Source: UBA5603 sp964501315
GTDB lineage: Bacteria > Bacillota_I > Bacilli_A > Izemoplasmatales > Hujiaoplasmataceae
Direction of reading: 5' to 3'
Assembly (NCBI GenBank): GCA_964501315.1
Contig: CAZCSO010000004.1
Span: 1 to 64,000, forward strand
DNA: 64,000 bases
In this document: positions 25,496-33,722 of the stretch, in pieces
Layout of the letters: every line of letters starts with the position of its first letter
How positions within the stretch are numbered: the first letter of the stretch is position 1
Position numbers and translations under genes: made by a program
Notes under the pieces: generated by a model
Seen by the model: only the letters and a program-made list of their open reading frames with translations
What the model was told of the DNA's origin: nothing
Databases searched by the model: none

Positions 25496-26194
25496 ATGAC
25501 TATGAAAAAACTATCGTATATTGTTATTCCGTTTTTATTTGTGGCGTTCATGCAATCCCTTACGTACTGGGGAAATCAATGGTACGCCGAAGCAATGGGA
25601 ATCGTTGGTGTAGACTACAGTTTTATATTAAAAGGGTTTAATGACAGTGTTCCGTTTCTCGCATGGACTGTATACCCTTATACTATTGCCTTTCCTTTTT
25701 GGGTATTATCGTTCTTTTATATTGGCTATCGGAACAAGCACAACATGTATATTATCTTGTCTAGCATATTTGTGGCGTTCACGCTATCTGGGCTGTTCTA
25801 CTTTTTCTTTCAGTCAGATGTTCAGGCTTGGCGAGAAACGTCTGGTTTATTCAACCAAACGGACTTATCGTTTACAGAGCGTTATGTCATGACCATCTAT
25901 CAGGCGGCCGGCCCTCGAAATGCCTTACCCTCTTACCATGTGCTGATGAGTTGGTTTTGTATCTTAGGCGCACGTTTAGATAAATCGATGCCTAAATTGG
26001 GGAAAATTGTTATTTGGACATTGGCTATCGCAATTTGTATTTCCACACAGACTCTCAAACAACATTACATTATCGATCTGATTGCTGCTATCGCATTGGC
26101 AGAAGGTTTATTCTGGTTGATAAAGAATACAAAACTTGTGAATTGGTTTGAACGGACCTTCACGAAAATCAATCAAAAACTTCATCTTGAATAA
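25496..26194 (+). CDS. PAP2-superfamily membrane protein
   Basis: 232 residues with about six membrane segments. NALPSYHVLMSW fits the second phosphatase motif (PSXH), and QTLKQHYIIDLIA fits the third (HXXXD) although the usual Ser-Arg before it is absent (TQTLKQ). The first KX6RP motif is not clear. Family members dephosphorylate lipid phosphates or transfer phospho-head groups. AAGGTG precedes the ATG. Likely a lipid phosphatase or transferase; activity is uncertain given the motif gaps. Confidence 0.8.
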   Translation: MTMKKLSYIVIPFLFVAFMQSLTYWGNQWYAEAMGIVGVDYSFILKGFNDSVPFLAWTVYPYTIAFPFWVLSFFYIGYRNKHNMYIILSSIFVAFTLSGLFYFFFQSDVQAWRETSGLFNQTDLSFTERYVMTIYQAAGPRNALPSYHVLMSWFCILGARLDKSMPKLGKIVIWTLAIAICISTQTLKQHYIIDLIAAIALAEGLFWLIKNTKLVNWFERTFTKINQKLHLE

Positions 26195-26219
26195 AAAAAA
26201 GAGCTTCGGCTCTTTTTTT
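26194..26219. terminator. bidirectional terminator
   Basis: A-run, GAGC, TTCG loop, GCTC, T-run; between the PAP2 gene and the convergent pyk. Confidence 0.9.
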
Positions 26220-27642
26220 ATTGCATCGGTATTTGGATGATTCGCATGGTGTTGGTGCTTCCGTGTTTTTGGCCCCATCCAGAAGAAATAATGATGGAGT
26301 CGCCGGGTTTAAACCCAAAATCCAAAGCGACTTCGATAGCGACATGGTCAGAGATGGTCAAATCGTTGAAATTGGATCGTAAGGTCGCAAAAACACCACA
26401 GTAATAGGATAACTTTCGACACGTTTCAACCGAATCGGTCACGGCAATAATCGGGACGCTTGGTCTAAATTTGCACATCCGTTTGGCGGTCCCACCCGTT
26501 TCAGTAAAAGCGATAATCACTTTTGCATCAGGAAGGGTGAGTGCTGTTTGCGATACGGCAATACCAATCGCATCGTTAATGGTCTTTTGTGACGTTGCAA
26601 TCGACTTGCGAAGACGATCTTCATATGGGACGATGTCTTCAATAGCCTTAGCGATGGTATCCATCGTCAAGACGGCTTCTATCGGGTATTCCCCAGCTGC
26701 GGTTTCACCGGAAAGCATGATGGCGTCGCTTCCATCTAAAATGGCATTGGCAACATCGTTGGCCTCGGCTCGAGTTGGACGCGGATTCACCATCATCGAT
26801 TCTAACATATGGGTGGCCGTAATAACCGGTTTACCCACTTCATTGGCACGTTGAATAATCTTTTTTTGATAGATCGGGACTAATTCCGTTGAAACCTCGA
26901 CACCTAAATCACCACGGGCAACCATGATGCCATCGGCTACCGCTAAGATTTCATCAAGATTATCGACACCTTCTTGATTTTCAATCTTTGCGATTAATTC
27001 AATCGATTCTTTTCCAATCGATTTGAGGATATCACGAACATCATTGACATCTTTAGCGCGTCTAACGAATGATAAAGCAAACATATCAACGTTGTTATTG
27101 GCCGCAAAGATGATATCGTTCCGATCTTTTTCAGAAATGAAAGGCATAGAAAGTTTGACATTGGGCACATTGACGCCTTTTTTACTTTTGATGACACCGT
27201 TATTTTGTACGACCGCATCAAACTCGCCGGAGCGAATCGCTTCAACATTAAGTCGCATTTTCCCATCGTCAATCAATAAATAATCGCCGACAGCGATGTC
27301 GTTAAACAACTGCGGACAAGAAATATGAAACCGTTCATGGGTTCCTAAAATAACCTCACGTACAATGGTCACACGGTCCCCTTTTTTAAAAGCGACTTGG
27401 TTATCCACAAACATGCCGGTTCTAATTTCAGGACCTTTGGTGTCGGCTAAAATACCGATATGACGATGTCGATTTTCGGCCGTCGACCGAATTAATTGAA
27501 TGCGATTGAAATGCTCCTCTTCGGTCCCATGTGAAAAATTGAGCCGAGCCACATTCATTCCTGCATCAATCAATTTTTCCATCATCGGAGCTGAATCCGT
27601 TGCTGGTCCAATGGTACAAATAATCTTTGTTTTTCGCTTCAT
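26218..27642 (-). CDS. pyk: pyruvate kinase
   Basis: 474 residues from the ATG at 27642 (GGAGGAG upstream). The N-terminal RKTKIICTIGPATDS, ARLNFSHG, the ADTKGPEIRTG loop, IAKIENQEGVDNLDEIL, MVARGDLGVE and ATHMLESM are all diagnostic. It converts phosphoenolpyruvate and ADP to pyruvate and ATP. It ends after the allosteric C-domain and lacks the extra PEP-utiliser-like domain found in Bacillus pyruvate kinase. Single gene ahead of a strong terminator. Confidence 0.97.
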   Translation of the reverse strand: MKRKTKIICTIGPATDSAPMMEKLIDAGMNVARLNFSHGTEEEHFNRIQLIRSTAENRHRHIGILADTKGPEIRTGMFVDNQVAFKKGDRVTIVREVILGTHERFHISCPQLFNDIAVGDYLLIDDGKMRLNVEAIRSGEFDAVVQNNGVIKSKKGVNVPNVKLSMPFISEKDRNDIIFAANNNVDMFALSFVRRAKDVNDVRDILKSIGKESIELIAKIENQEGVDNLDEILAVADGIMVARGDLGVEVSTELVPIYQKKIIQRANEVGKPVITATHMLESMMVNPRPTRAEANDVANAILDGSDAIMLSGETAAGEYPIEAVLTMDTIAKAIEDIVPYEDRLRKSIATSQKTINDAIGIAVSQTALTLPDAKVIIAFTETGGTAKRMCKFRPSVPIIAVTDSVETCRKLSYYCGVFATLRSNFNDLTISDHVAIEVALDFGFKPGDSIIISSGWGQKHGSTNTMRIIQIPMQ

Positions 27643-27714
27643 CGTATCTCCTCCAACCATTTCTAGTTTAATTATACTATAAAATCGGTAAAAAAAGGGA
27701 GTTTAAATCCGTTT

Positions 27715-29535
27715 TTAGGCTTCTTTTGATTTTCGACTGTCGAACTTTTTACGTTGTTCGGTATTTAATATTTGTTTCCGAATACGAACCGATTTGGGTG
27801 TAACTTCGATGAGTTCATCGTCATTGATGTAATCCAAACACATCTCAAGGGACATCTTTCTCGGACGTTTTAATACGACCGTCGAATCCTTGGTGGACGA
27901 ACGCGTATTGGTTTGTTGCTTTTCTCTGACGACATTGACAGCCAAATCGTTGTCGCGATTGCATTCGCCGACAACCATTCCTTCATATACCTTCGTTCTT
28001 GGGTCGATAAACATGATGCCACGATCTTCCATCGCTCCTAAAGAATACGCGGTTGCGAATCCGTCTTCAACCGCAACCAAAACGCCTAGAGCGCGTTTTC
28101 CAACGTTCATCACTTCCATCGGACGATACTCAGAGAACGTATGATTGATGATTCCATATCCCTTCGTCGATGTTAAAAAGTCTGTCATAAAACCAATTAA
28201 TCCTCGAGAAGGCATTTGATAAAGAAGTCGAGATTGATTTTCATGATGACTCATTGATTCCAAAATACCATGTCGATTCCCGATCAATTCAATAACTGAT
28301 CCTAAGGTATCTATGGGGCAATCGATTTGCACGGATTCAAACGGTTCGCACAAAACGCCGTCTTTTTCTCGAAGGATAACTTTTGCCTGAGAGACTTGAA
28401 ATTCGTAGCCTTCACGGCGCATATTTTCAATCAATATTCCTAGATGCAATTCGCCTCGACCCGAAACAATCCATTGCTCTCCTTGAGATGAACGTTCAAC
28501 TTTAAGAGCTAAATCACGTTGCGTCTCGCGAAATAATCGCTCTTCTATTTTGGACGAGGTAACCCATTTGCCTTCTTGACCGGCAAAGGGTGAAGTGTTA
28601 GTGCCAAATGTCATTTGAACCGTCGGTTCACCAATATGAATGGTTGGAAGTGGATAGAGTTCATTTTGGTGGCAAATGGTTTCACCCACATAAATATCTG
28701 CTAGACCCGATATGGCAACGATATCGCCTGCAGACGCTGATTCGATTTCAATGCGATCAAGTCCCAAAAAACCGTAAAGTTTTTGAATTCGGAAATCTTT
28801 GACAGAGCCATCGAGACGAATACACGATACCATTTCATTCATCTTTATGGTTCCGGAATGAATGCGTCCAATGCCCATTCTTCCCACATAATCATTGTAA
28901 TCAAGCAACGTAGGTTGAAACTGAAGAGGGCCATCGGGATTCGTTACTGGTTCAGGAATAAACTCAATAATTTTGTCGAGTAACGGAATCATTGTGTCAG
29001 TTGGTTGTAGCGTCGGGTCCAGCGAGGATTGGCCGTTAATTGCGGATGCATAAATAACGGGGAACTCTAATTGATGATCGTCCGCTCCAAGTTCAATAAA
29101 TAACTCCAGAACTTCGTCGACCACTTCAATCGGGCGAGCGGCGAATCGGTCAACTTTATTAATGACGACCAATGGCTTAACTTTCGCTTCCAACGCTTTC
29201 TTCAAAACGAACCGAGTTTGTGGCATGGTGCCTTCAAAGGCGTCAACGACTAAAATAACACCATCAACCATGCTCATGATGCGTTCAACTTCGCCACCAA
29301 AATCAGCGTGACCGGGTGTATCGAGTATATTTATTTTAATACCCTTATAGAGAATTGCGGTGTTTTTAGCTAAAATCGTAATTCCCCGCTCGCGCTCGAT
29401 GGCATTTGAGTCCATCGCTCTTTCCGCGATTTCTTGATGGGTTTTTAAGGTATCGGATTGTTTCAATAACGTATCGACTAACGTCGTTTTTCCATGATCG
29501 ACGTGAGCGATGATTGCAATGTTTCTAATGGACAT
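27715..29535 (-). CDS. typA: ribosome-associated GTPase TypA/BipA
   Basis: 606 residues. G1 AHVDHGKTTL, switch I with ERERGITI, G3 DTPGHADFGGEVER and G4 NKVDR mark a translational GTPase; the domain order and C-terminal region (SRGLIGFMTDFLTSTKGYG) are those of TypA rather than LepA or EF-G. It supports ribosome assembly and growth under stress. It follows the pseudouridine synthase gene by 13 nt; the ribosome-binding site is weak (AGTAGG). Confidence 0.96.
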   Translation of the reverse strand: MSIRNIAIIAHVDHGKTTLVDTLLKQSDTLKTHQEIAERAMDSNAIERERGITILAKNTAILYKGIKINILDTPGHADFGGEVERIMSMVDGVILVVDAFEGTMPQTRFVLKKALEAKVKPLVVINKVDRFAARPIEVVDEVLELFIELGADDHQLEFPVIYASAINGQSSLDPTLQPTDTMIPLLDKIIEFIPEPVTNPDGPLQFQPTLLDYNDYVGRMGIGRIHSGTIKMNEMVSCIRLDGSVKDFRIQKLYGFLGLDRIEIESASAGDIVAISGLADIYVGETICHQNELYPLPTIHIGEPTVQMTFGTNTSPFAGQEGKWVTSSKIEERLFRETQRDLALKVERSSQGEQWIVSGRGELHLGILIENMRREGYEFQVSQAKVILREKDGVLCEPFESVQIDCPIDTLGSVIELIGNRHGILESMSHHENQSRLLYQMPSRGLIGFMTDFLTSTKGYGIINHTFSEYRPMEVMNVGKRALGVLVAVEDGFATAYSLGAMEDRGIMFIDPRTKVYEGMVVGECNRDNDLAVNVVREKQQTNTRSSTKDSTVVLKRPRKMSLEMCLDYINDDELIEVTPKSVRIRKQILNTEQRKKFDSRKSKEA

Positions 29536-29548
29536 AAAGAGCCTACTT

Positions 29549-30421
29549 TCAAATGAGTTTTTTCATATCGTCCGGTATTGGTACGATGATGGTGTGTTTT
29601 TGTTGAGTCAAAGGATTGATCCATTCGATTTGTTCTGAATGGAGGGCAGTACGAGCAATCAAATTCATGGGACCTCCATAGGTTTTATCGCCTAATAATG
29701 GGTGCCCTGTATGCGAGCAATGAACACGAATTTGGTGCGTTTTACCGGTTTCAAGGGTTAATCTAAGGAGCGCATAATCGTCATAATTCTTGATGACCTG
29801 ATAGTGCGTTATTGCTAGGTCCCCGGATGAATTCACACGGTATTTATTTTGTTCGTGACGATCGCGTCCGATGGGATATGACCAGACGCCTGATTCGGTT
29901 TTAAACCGGCCGAAAACCAACGCTAGATACGATCGTTTGACATGATCGTGATCCCAATGGTTGGCCATATAGGCATGAATAAAATAATGTTTCGCTATCA
30001 TTAGCGCACCCGTAGTATCGCGATCAAGACGATGGCAATAACGGATTTGGCGGTTAATATTATTATCAAGATAATACCGACTGATTCGATTAACCAAGGT
30101 ATTGTTGAGTTGTTTGTCATCGGGATGGATAATCAACCCTGACGGTTTATTTACAATGAGATAATCTCGATCCTCGTAGACCACATCGATGGATTGATCG
30201 TCTGGTAGAAAATCCCGTTCTTCGATGGTAGAAATATTAATGATTAGTTCATCATTTTCCAATAACAGCGTATCAAATAATGCTTGATTGCCATTAATCG
30301 ACACAGCATGTTCCATTCGAAGCATGTGAAGAACCGATTTGGATGTCGAAAAATATTTCAAGAACTCATTAAGCGTTAGTCCTTGATATTGTTTGTGTAT
30401 TAAAATGGATAATTCGTCCAC
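29549..30421 (-). CDS. RluA/RluD-family rRNA pseudouridine synthase
   Basis: 290 residues from a GTG start. An S4-like N-terminal part is followed by the synthase domain with YCHRLDRDTTGALMIAK (catalytic Asp in HRLDRDT) and ETGKTHQIRVH. It isomerises uridine in rRNA (RluD type acts on 23S); the exact site is not readable. GGTGATATC lies just before GTG. A terminator hairpin is only 14 nt upstream, as in three other places in the window. Confidence 0.93.
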   Translation of the reverse strand: MDELSILIHKQYQGLTLNEFLKYFSTSKSVLHMLRMEHAVSINGNQALFDTLLLENDELIINISTIEERDFLPDDQSIDVVYEDRDYLIVNKPSGLIIHPDDKQLNNTLVNRISRYYLDNNINRQIRYCHRLDRDTTGALMIAKHYFIHAYMANHWDHDHVKRSYLALVFGRFKTESGVWSYPIGRDRHEQNKYRVNSSGDLAITHYQVIKNYDDYALLRLTLETGKTHQIRVHCSHTGHPLLGDKTYGGPMNLIARTALHSEQIEWINPLTQQKHTIIVPIPDDMKKLI

Positions 30422-30434
30422 GATATCACCGCTT

Positions 30435-30473
30435 TAAAAAATGATGTTTAACGTCCTCGTCAAACATCATTTT
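30435..30473 (-). terminator. terminator between the HIT and RluA-family genes
   Basis: Minus strand: AAAATGATGTTT, 12-nt loop, AAACATCATTTT, then TTAAA; it ends 14 nt before the GTG of the next gene. Confidence 0.8.
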
Positions 30474-30478
30474 GCTTT

Positions 30479-30850
30479 TTAATAGTGTTGTTTGGAAGGT
30501 ATGACGCCACGAACGCCACCTTTTGGATTCGTTACATCGCCGTTGTAACGAGGAATTAAATGAACATGCAAATGGAAAATGGTTTGTCCGCTAGCCTGCC
30601 CGTTGTTAATCCCAATATTGTATCCATCGGGATGATACTGCTGATCAATCCGTGATTTCATAACCATTAACGCATCGTCAATCATCTTTTTTTCTTCAAG
30701 CGTTGCATCAAAATACGTGGATATGTGTCGCTTGGGTACAATAAGACAATGACCTTTTGATACCGGAAACCCATCTTCAAAAACGACGCACAATTCATTT
30801 TCATAGACAATCGCATTTTGATCGATAAGGTTCGTACAAAATAAACACAT
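30479..30850 (-). CDS. HIT family nucleotide-binding protein
   Basis: 123 residues, full length for Hint-type HIT proteins. CLFC near the N-terminus is the usual first half of a zinc site, and FHLHVHLIPR is the His triad HXHXH with the catalytic central His. Hint proteins hydrolyse AMP linked to amines. It begins one base after the stop of the LiaF-like gene and probably shares its mRNA. Confidence 0.93.
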   Translation of the reverse strand: MCLFCTNLIDQNAIVYENELCVVFEDGFPVSKGHCLIVPKRHISTYFDATLEEKKMIDDALMVMKSRIDQQYHPDGYNIGINNGQASGQTIFHLHVHLIPRYNGDVTNPKGGVRGVIPSKQHY

Positions 30851-30851
30851 A

Positions 30852-31151
30852 CTATCGCCGTTTAAACAAAACAGTCAAACCAATACCAACCAAGACAATT
30901 GGCAACAAATACCCTTTTAAATTAATGCCTTGTTCGTCCAGTAAAAAGAAAGCACCGATGAATAACATTGCTACGTTACCCGTCTGAATACCGTTCTTAT
31001 ACATTAAATAAATGGCTGGAATAATTAAGAAAAGCGTCCACCAACCATCAAAAAAGATGTTGATTGTTAGCAGATTTAAGCGGTCGAGGAGTATCAAAAC
31101 GCCCAACCCAATTAATATAAATCCAAAAAACCGACCTTGATCATTTTTCAT
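30852..31151 (-). CDS. LiaF/LiaI-like small membrane protein
   Basis: 99 residues with three to four hydrophobic segments. The pattern FGFILIGLGVLILLDRLNLL, then WWTLFLIIPAIYLM, is that of the LiaI/LiaF transmembrane region (DUF5668-like), a membrane sensor module of envelope-stress systems; the soluble LiaF half is absent. GGAGTTG precedes the ATG. No histidine kinase is nearby, so a LiaRS link is not supported here. Confidence 0.82.
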   Translation of the reverse strand: MKNDQGRFFGFILIGLGVLILLDRLNLLTINIFFDGWWTLFLIIPAIYLMYKNGIQTGNVAMLFIGAFFLLDEQGINLKGYLLPIVLVGIGLTVLFKRR

Positions 31152-31263
31152 ATTATCAACTCCATGTCACCATTTTATTAAAGTCGAGGGGTTTTGTCAA
31201 TCAATTATCCTCACCAACAGGGGCTTGAAACCGTTCTGGAAACACTTTCATGAAATATTACCG

Positions 31264-33453
31264 TTACCGTTGTTTTTCCCAAGTAACTTTGGCACCATTA
31301 TTTTTGACTATGACGTTAGCAATCTTACCTTGATGGATGCATTTGAATCGAATTTCATTGATGGCTTTAGGCAAGCGTGATTCCGCTTTGATATAATAAC
31401 CTTCCCGTTTCAATCCTGCAAAACCATAGATGAGAGCCATATAGGCCCCACCATTTGCACCGGGATGAGTTCCACCGACATAAATACTGCCATTATAGTT
31501 TTTTTCTTTTCCTGTGATGTCGACGGTTGCACTTCGCATAAAATATTCGTAAGCTTCTTCGATTTTCCCAATCTCACAACCGACTATGGCATGAAAGGCA
31601 TCCGAAAGCGATGAGCCTTTTTCTACTTTGGGTTCATAATAGTTCCAGTTTGCGAACTTAATGAGTTGGCTAAAAGCAAATGGATGGAGTGCAAACAAGG
31701 CAATGACATCGGCTTTTTTTATAATTTTTGTGGGTGTTGCTTTACCAAATTCACCGCCCAAATATTCCGAAGGATTATCAATTCTTGCAACCATCATATC
31801 CAAGGATACTTCCTCTAATTGATGATAGCCGTCGAACTGTTCGATGATATTTTCCTCATTGGGAATTTGTTGGAATAACTCGCGTTCAATCACATGCATT
31901 TTTGTAATTTCTTCGGTATATCCTCGAGCTGCGATTAACGAACGTACAAATTCAGAGTTGTAGTCCCGCATCATCTTAATAAATTTATACATGATGGAAA
32001 ATGTATTTTTTGCCATAAAATTGGTAAAGGCATTATTATTGACGCCCTCATGATATTCGTCAGGTCCAATTACATCGTTCAAATAAAACTTCTTTAAATC
32101 TGGACGCCATGTTGCATAGGAATGATAGAAGCGAGCACATTCAATAACCATTTCTAAACCGCCTTTTTCTAAGACGGTCAAATCGTTGGTGACATCAACG
32201 TATTGATTGATGGCATAGACAATATCGGCGCTAATGTGAATCGTTTTTTCGTTGAAATAGGTCCGAATAGGCGCTTTCGTCAATGCATCGGTAATGTTAT
32301 AATCGGAGCAAGCTTCATCGCCGCTATCCTGGCTTTCCCATGCGTAGAACGCACCATTATAGCCATATTTTTGGGCTTTGCGTTTGGCTCCTTCGAGGGT
32401 ATGCACTCGGTACATGATAATCCGACGAGCCGATTCCAAATCGGTATTCAAGAAGAAAGGAAGCATAAAGATATCGGTGTCCCAATTGATGGAACCTTTA
32501 CAAGCTTGACCCGATAATCCACGTGTCGCAATGGAATGATAATCGGAAAAAGGTCGGACGCTGATTAAATGATAAATGGAATTTCGTATGGCTAATTGAG
32601 CTTCTTCATTACCTTTGATTTCGATGTCCGCTAATTTCCATTTCTCTTCCCAAAAAGCGGAGTTTTCTTGGTAGAGCGTGTCGTACGATTTTTTCATCGC
32701 ATTTTTCACAGATGCAATCGATACGGCGACGCAATCCGATTTCGTATGTTGGACGGATGCAAATTTATAGAGCGTGTATAACTTGCCAGGAATCGTTTGA
32801 AAACGAACCCAGTGCATGGGTTGATTGTTATAAAGAAGCGATTTGGTTTCATAACCAATGTCGTGCAAAATTCCTTCAGACACCGCGACAGAAAGATGTT
32901 GTTGGTTGGTCAACGCATCGGCTGTGAATATGCCAGCTGTATCCATGAAATGATAGCGTTCCAAATGAGGTCCATTTAGATCAAATATCGAGGTATCTAT
33001 TCCGGTATAAAGTTCGATATCAATTGCTTCTGTGCACATGAATTGATACTTCATGCAGATGATGTCCTTGTCAATTTGAGAGGTAAAACGTTCGGACTGC
33101 ATAATGATTTCAGCCCGATTGATTTGATACGTTGTTTTACGGTAATGAAGTCCTTTTGACATATCAAGCATTTGAACATGCGAAGAGGGTTGAACGTGCG
33201 CCGGATGAAGCATTCGATTGTTAACCACTAAGAATGTATAAAGAGGATTGTACACATTCACACTTTCTCGCCATGGATCAAGTTGCCGAGGAGGTTGATT
33301 ATAAACGCCGGATAAATTTAATCCGACCATTTCATCTTTTGTATATTCTTCTAACGTTCCACGGTAGCCCATGTACCCGTTGGCGATGATAAACTGATTG
33401 CCATTTTTTATCACATCAGCAGGTAAAAAAGAATGCGATTCTATTTTGAACAT
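31264..33453 (-). CDS. glycoside hydrolase family 65 phosphorylase
   Basis: 729 residues from the ATG at 33453 (GGGAGG upstream). The GH65 (alpha/alpha)6 barrel is recognisable from INWDTDIFMLPFF, the catalytic glutamate in VIGPDEYHEGVNNNAFTN and the C-terminal HPGANGGAYMALIYG. Family members phosphorolyse alpha-linked disaccharides such as maltose, trehalose or kojibiose to beta-glucose-1-phosphate; the substrate cannot be decided from sequence. No beta-phosphoglucomutase or sugar transporter adjoins it, unlike many GH65 loci. A ~100-nt leader with a hairpin precedes it. Confidence 0.92.
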   Translation of the reverse strand: MFKIESHSFLPADVIKNGNQFIIANGYMGYRGTLEEYTKDEMVGLNLSGVYNQPPRQLDPWRESVNVYNPLYTFLVVNNRMLHPAHVQPSSHVQMLDMSKGLHYRKTTYQINRAEIIMQSERFTSQIDKDIICMKYQFMCTEAIDIELYTGIDTSIFDLNGPHLERYHFMDTAGIFTADALTNQQHLSVAVSEGILHDIGYETKSLLYNNQPMHWVRFQTIPGKLYTLYKFASVQHTKSDCVAVSIASVKNAMKKSYDTLYQENSAFWEEKWKLADIEIKGNEEAQLAIRNSIYHLISVRPFSDYHSIATRGLSGQACKGSINWDTDIFMLPFFLNTDLESARRIIMYRVHTLEGAKRKAQKYGYNGAFYAWESQDSGDEACSDYNITDALTKAPIRTYFNEKTIHISADIVYAINQYVDVTNDLTVLEKGGLEMVIECARFYHSYATWRPDLKKFYLNDVIGPDEYHEGVNNNAFTNFMAKNTFSIMYKFIKMMRDYNSEFVRSLIAARGYTEEITKMHVIERELFQQIPNEENIIEQFDGYHQLEEVSLDMMVARIDNPSEYLGGEFGKATPTKIIKKADVIALFALHPFAFSQLIKFANWNYYEPKVEKGSSLSDAFHAIVGCEIGKIEEAYEYFMRSATVDITGKEKNYNGSIYVGGTHPGANGGAYMALIYGFAGLKREGYYIKAESRLPKAINEIRFKCIHQGKIANVIVKNNGAKVTWEKQR

Positions 33454-33515
33454 AGTATCCTCCCGAACAGATTGTTTCAAGATTAATCCAGAAATATTAC
33501 TGAATAAAGCCGTCC

Positions 33516-33541
33516 ACCTATCCCGAAAATGGATGGTGACA
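33516..33541 (-). promoter_or_regulatory. hairpin in the GH65 mRNA leader
   Basis: Minus strand: CACCATCC, loop ATTTTCG, GGATAGGTG, an imperfect 8-bp stem with one bulge between promoter and start codon; possible regulatory structure. Confidence 0.35.
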
Positions 33542-33560
33542 TAACTTTCTCTTCTTTTCT

Positions 33561-33589
33561 ATAATACGATATTTTTCAATATTTGTCAT
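33561..33589 (-). promoter_or_regulatory. promoter of the GH65 gene
   Basis: Minus strand: ATGACA (33589-33584), 17-nt spacer, TATTAT (33566-33561), leaving a leader of about 100 nt. Confidence 0.65.
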
Positions 33590-33663
33590 TCTTTATTCGG
33601 ACAATAATCATTGCGATTTCACAAAAAAATAAGAATAAATGAATATATCTCAACGAACGAAAG

Positions 33664-33686
33664 AAAAAACAGCCTATATAGGCTGC
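33664..33686 (-). terminator. terminator of the GGDEF-EAL gene
   Basis: Minus strand: CAGCCTATATAGGCTG palindrome followed by TTTTTTC. Confidence 0.85.
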
Positions 33687-33722
33687 AAATTCTACGAACG
33701 ATGGAAAGATTGTGTTACTCTA

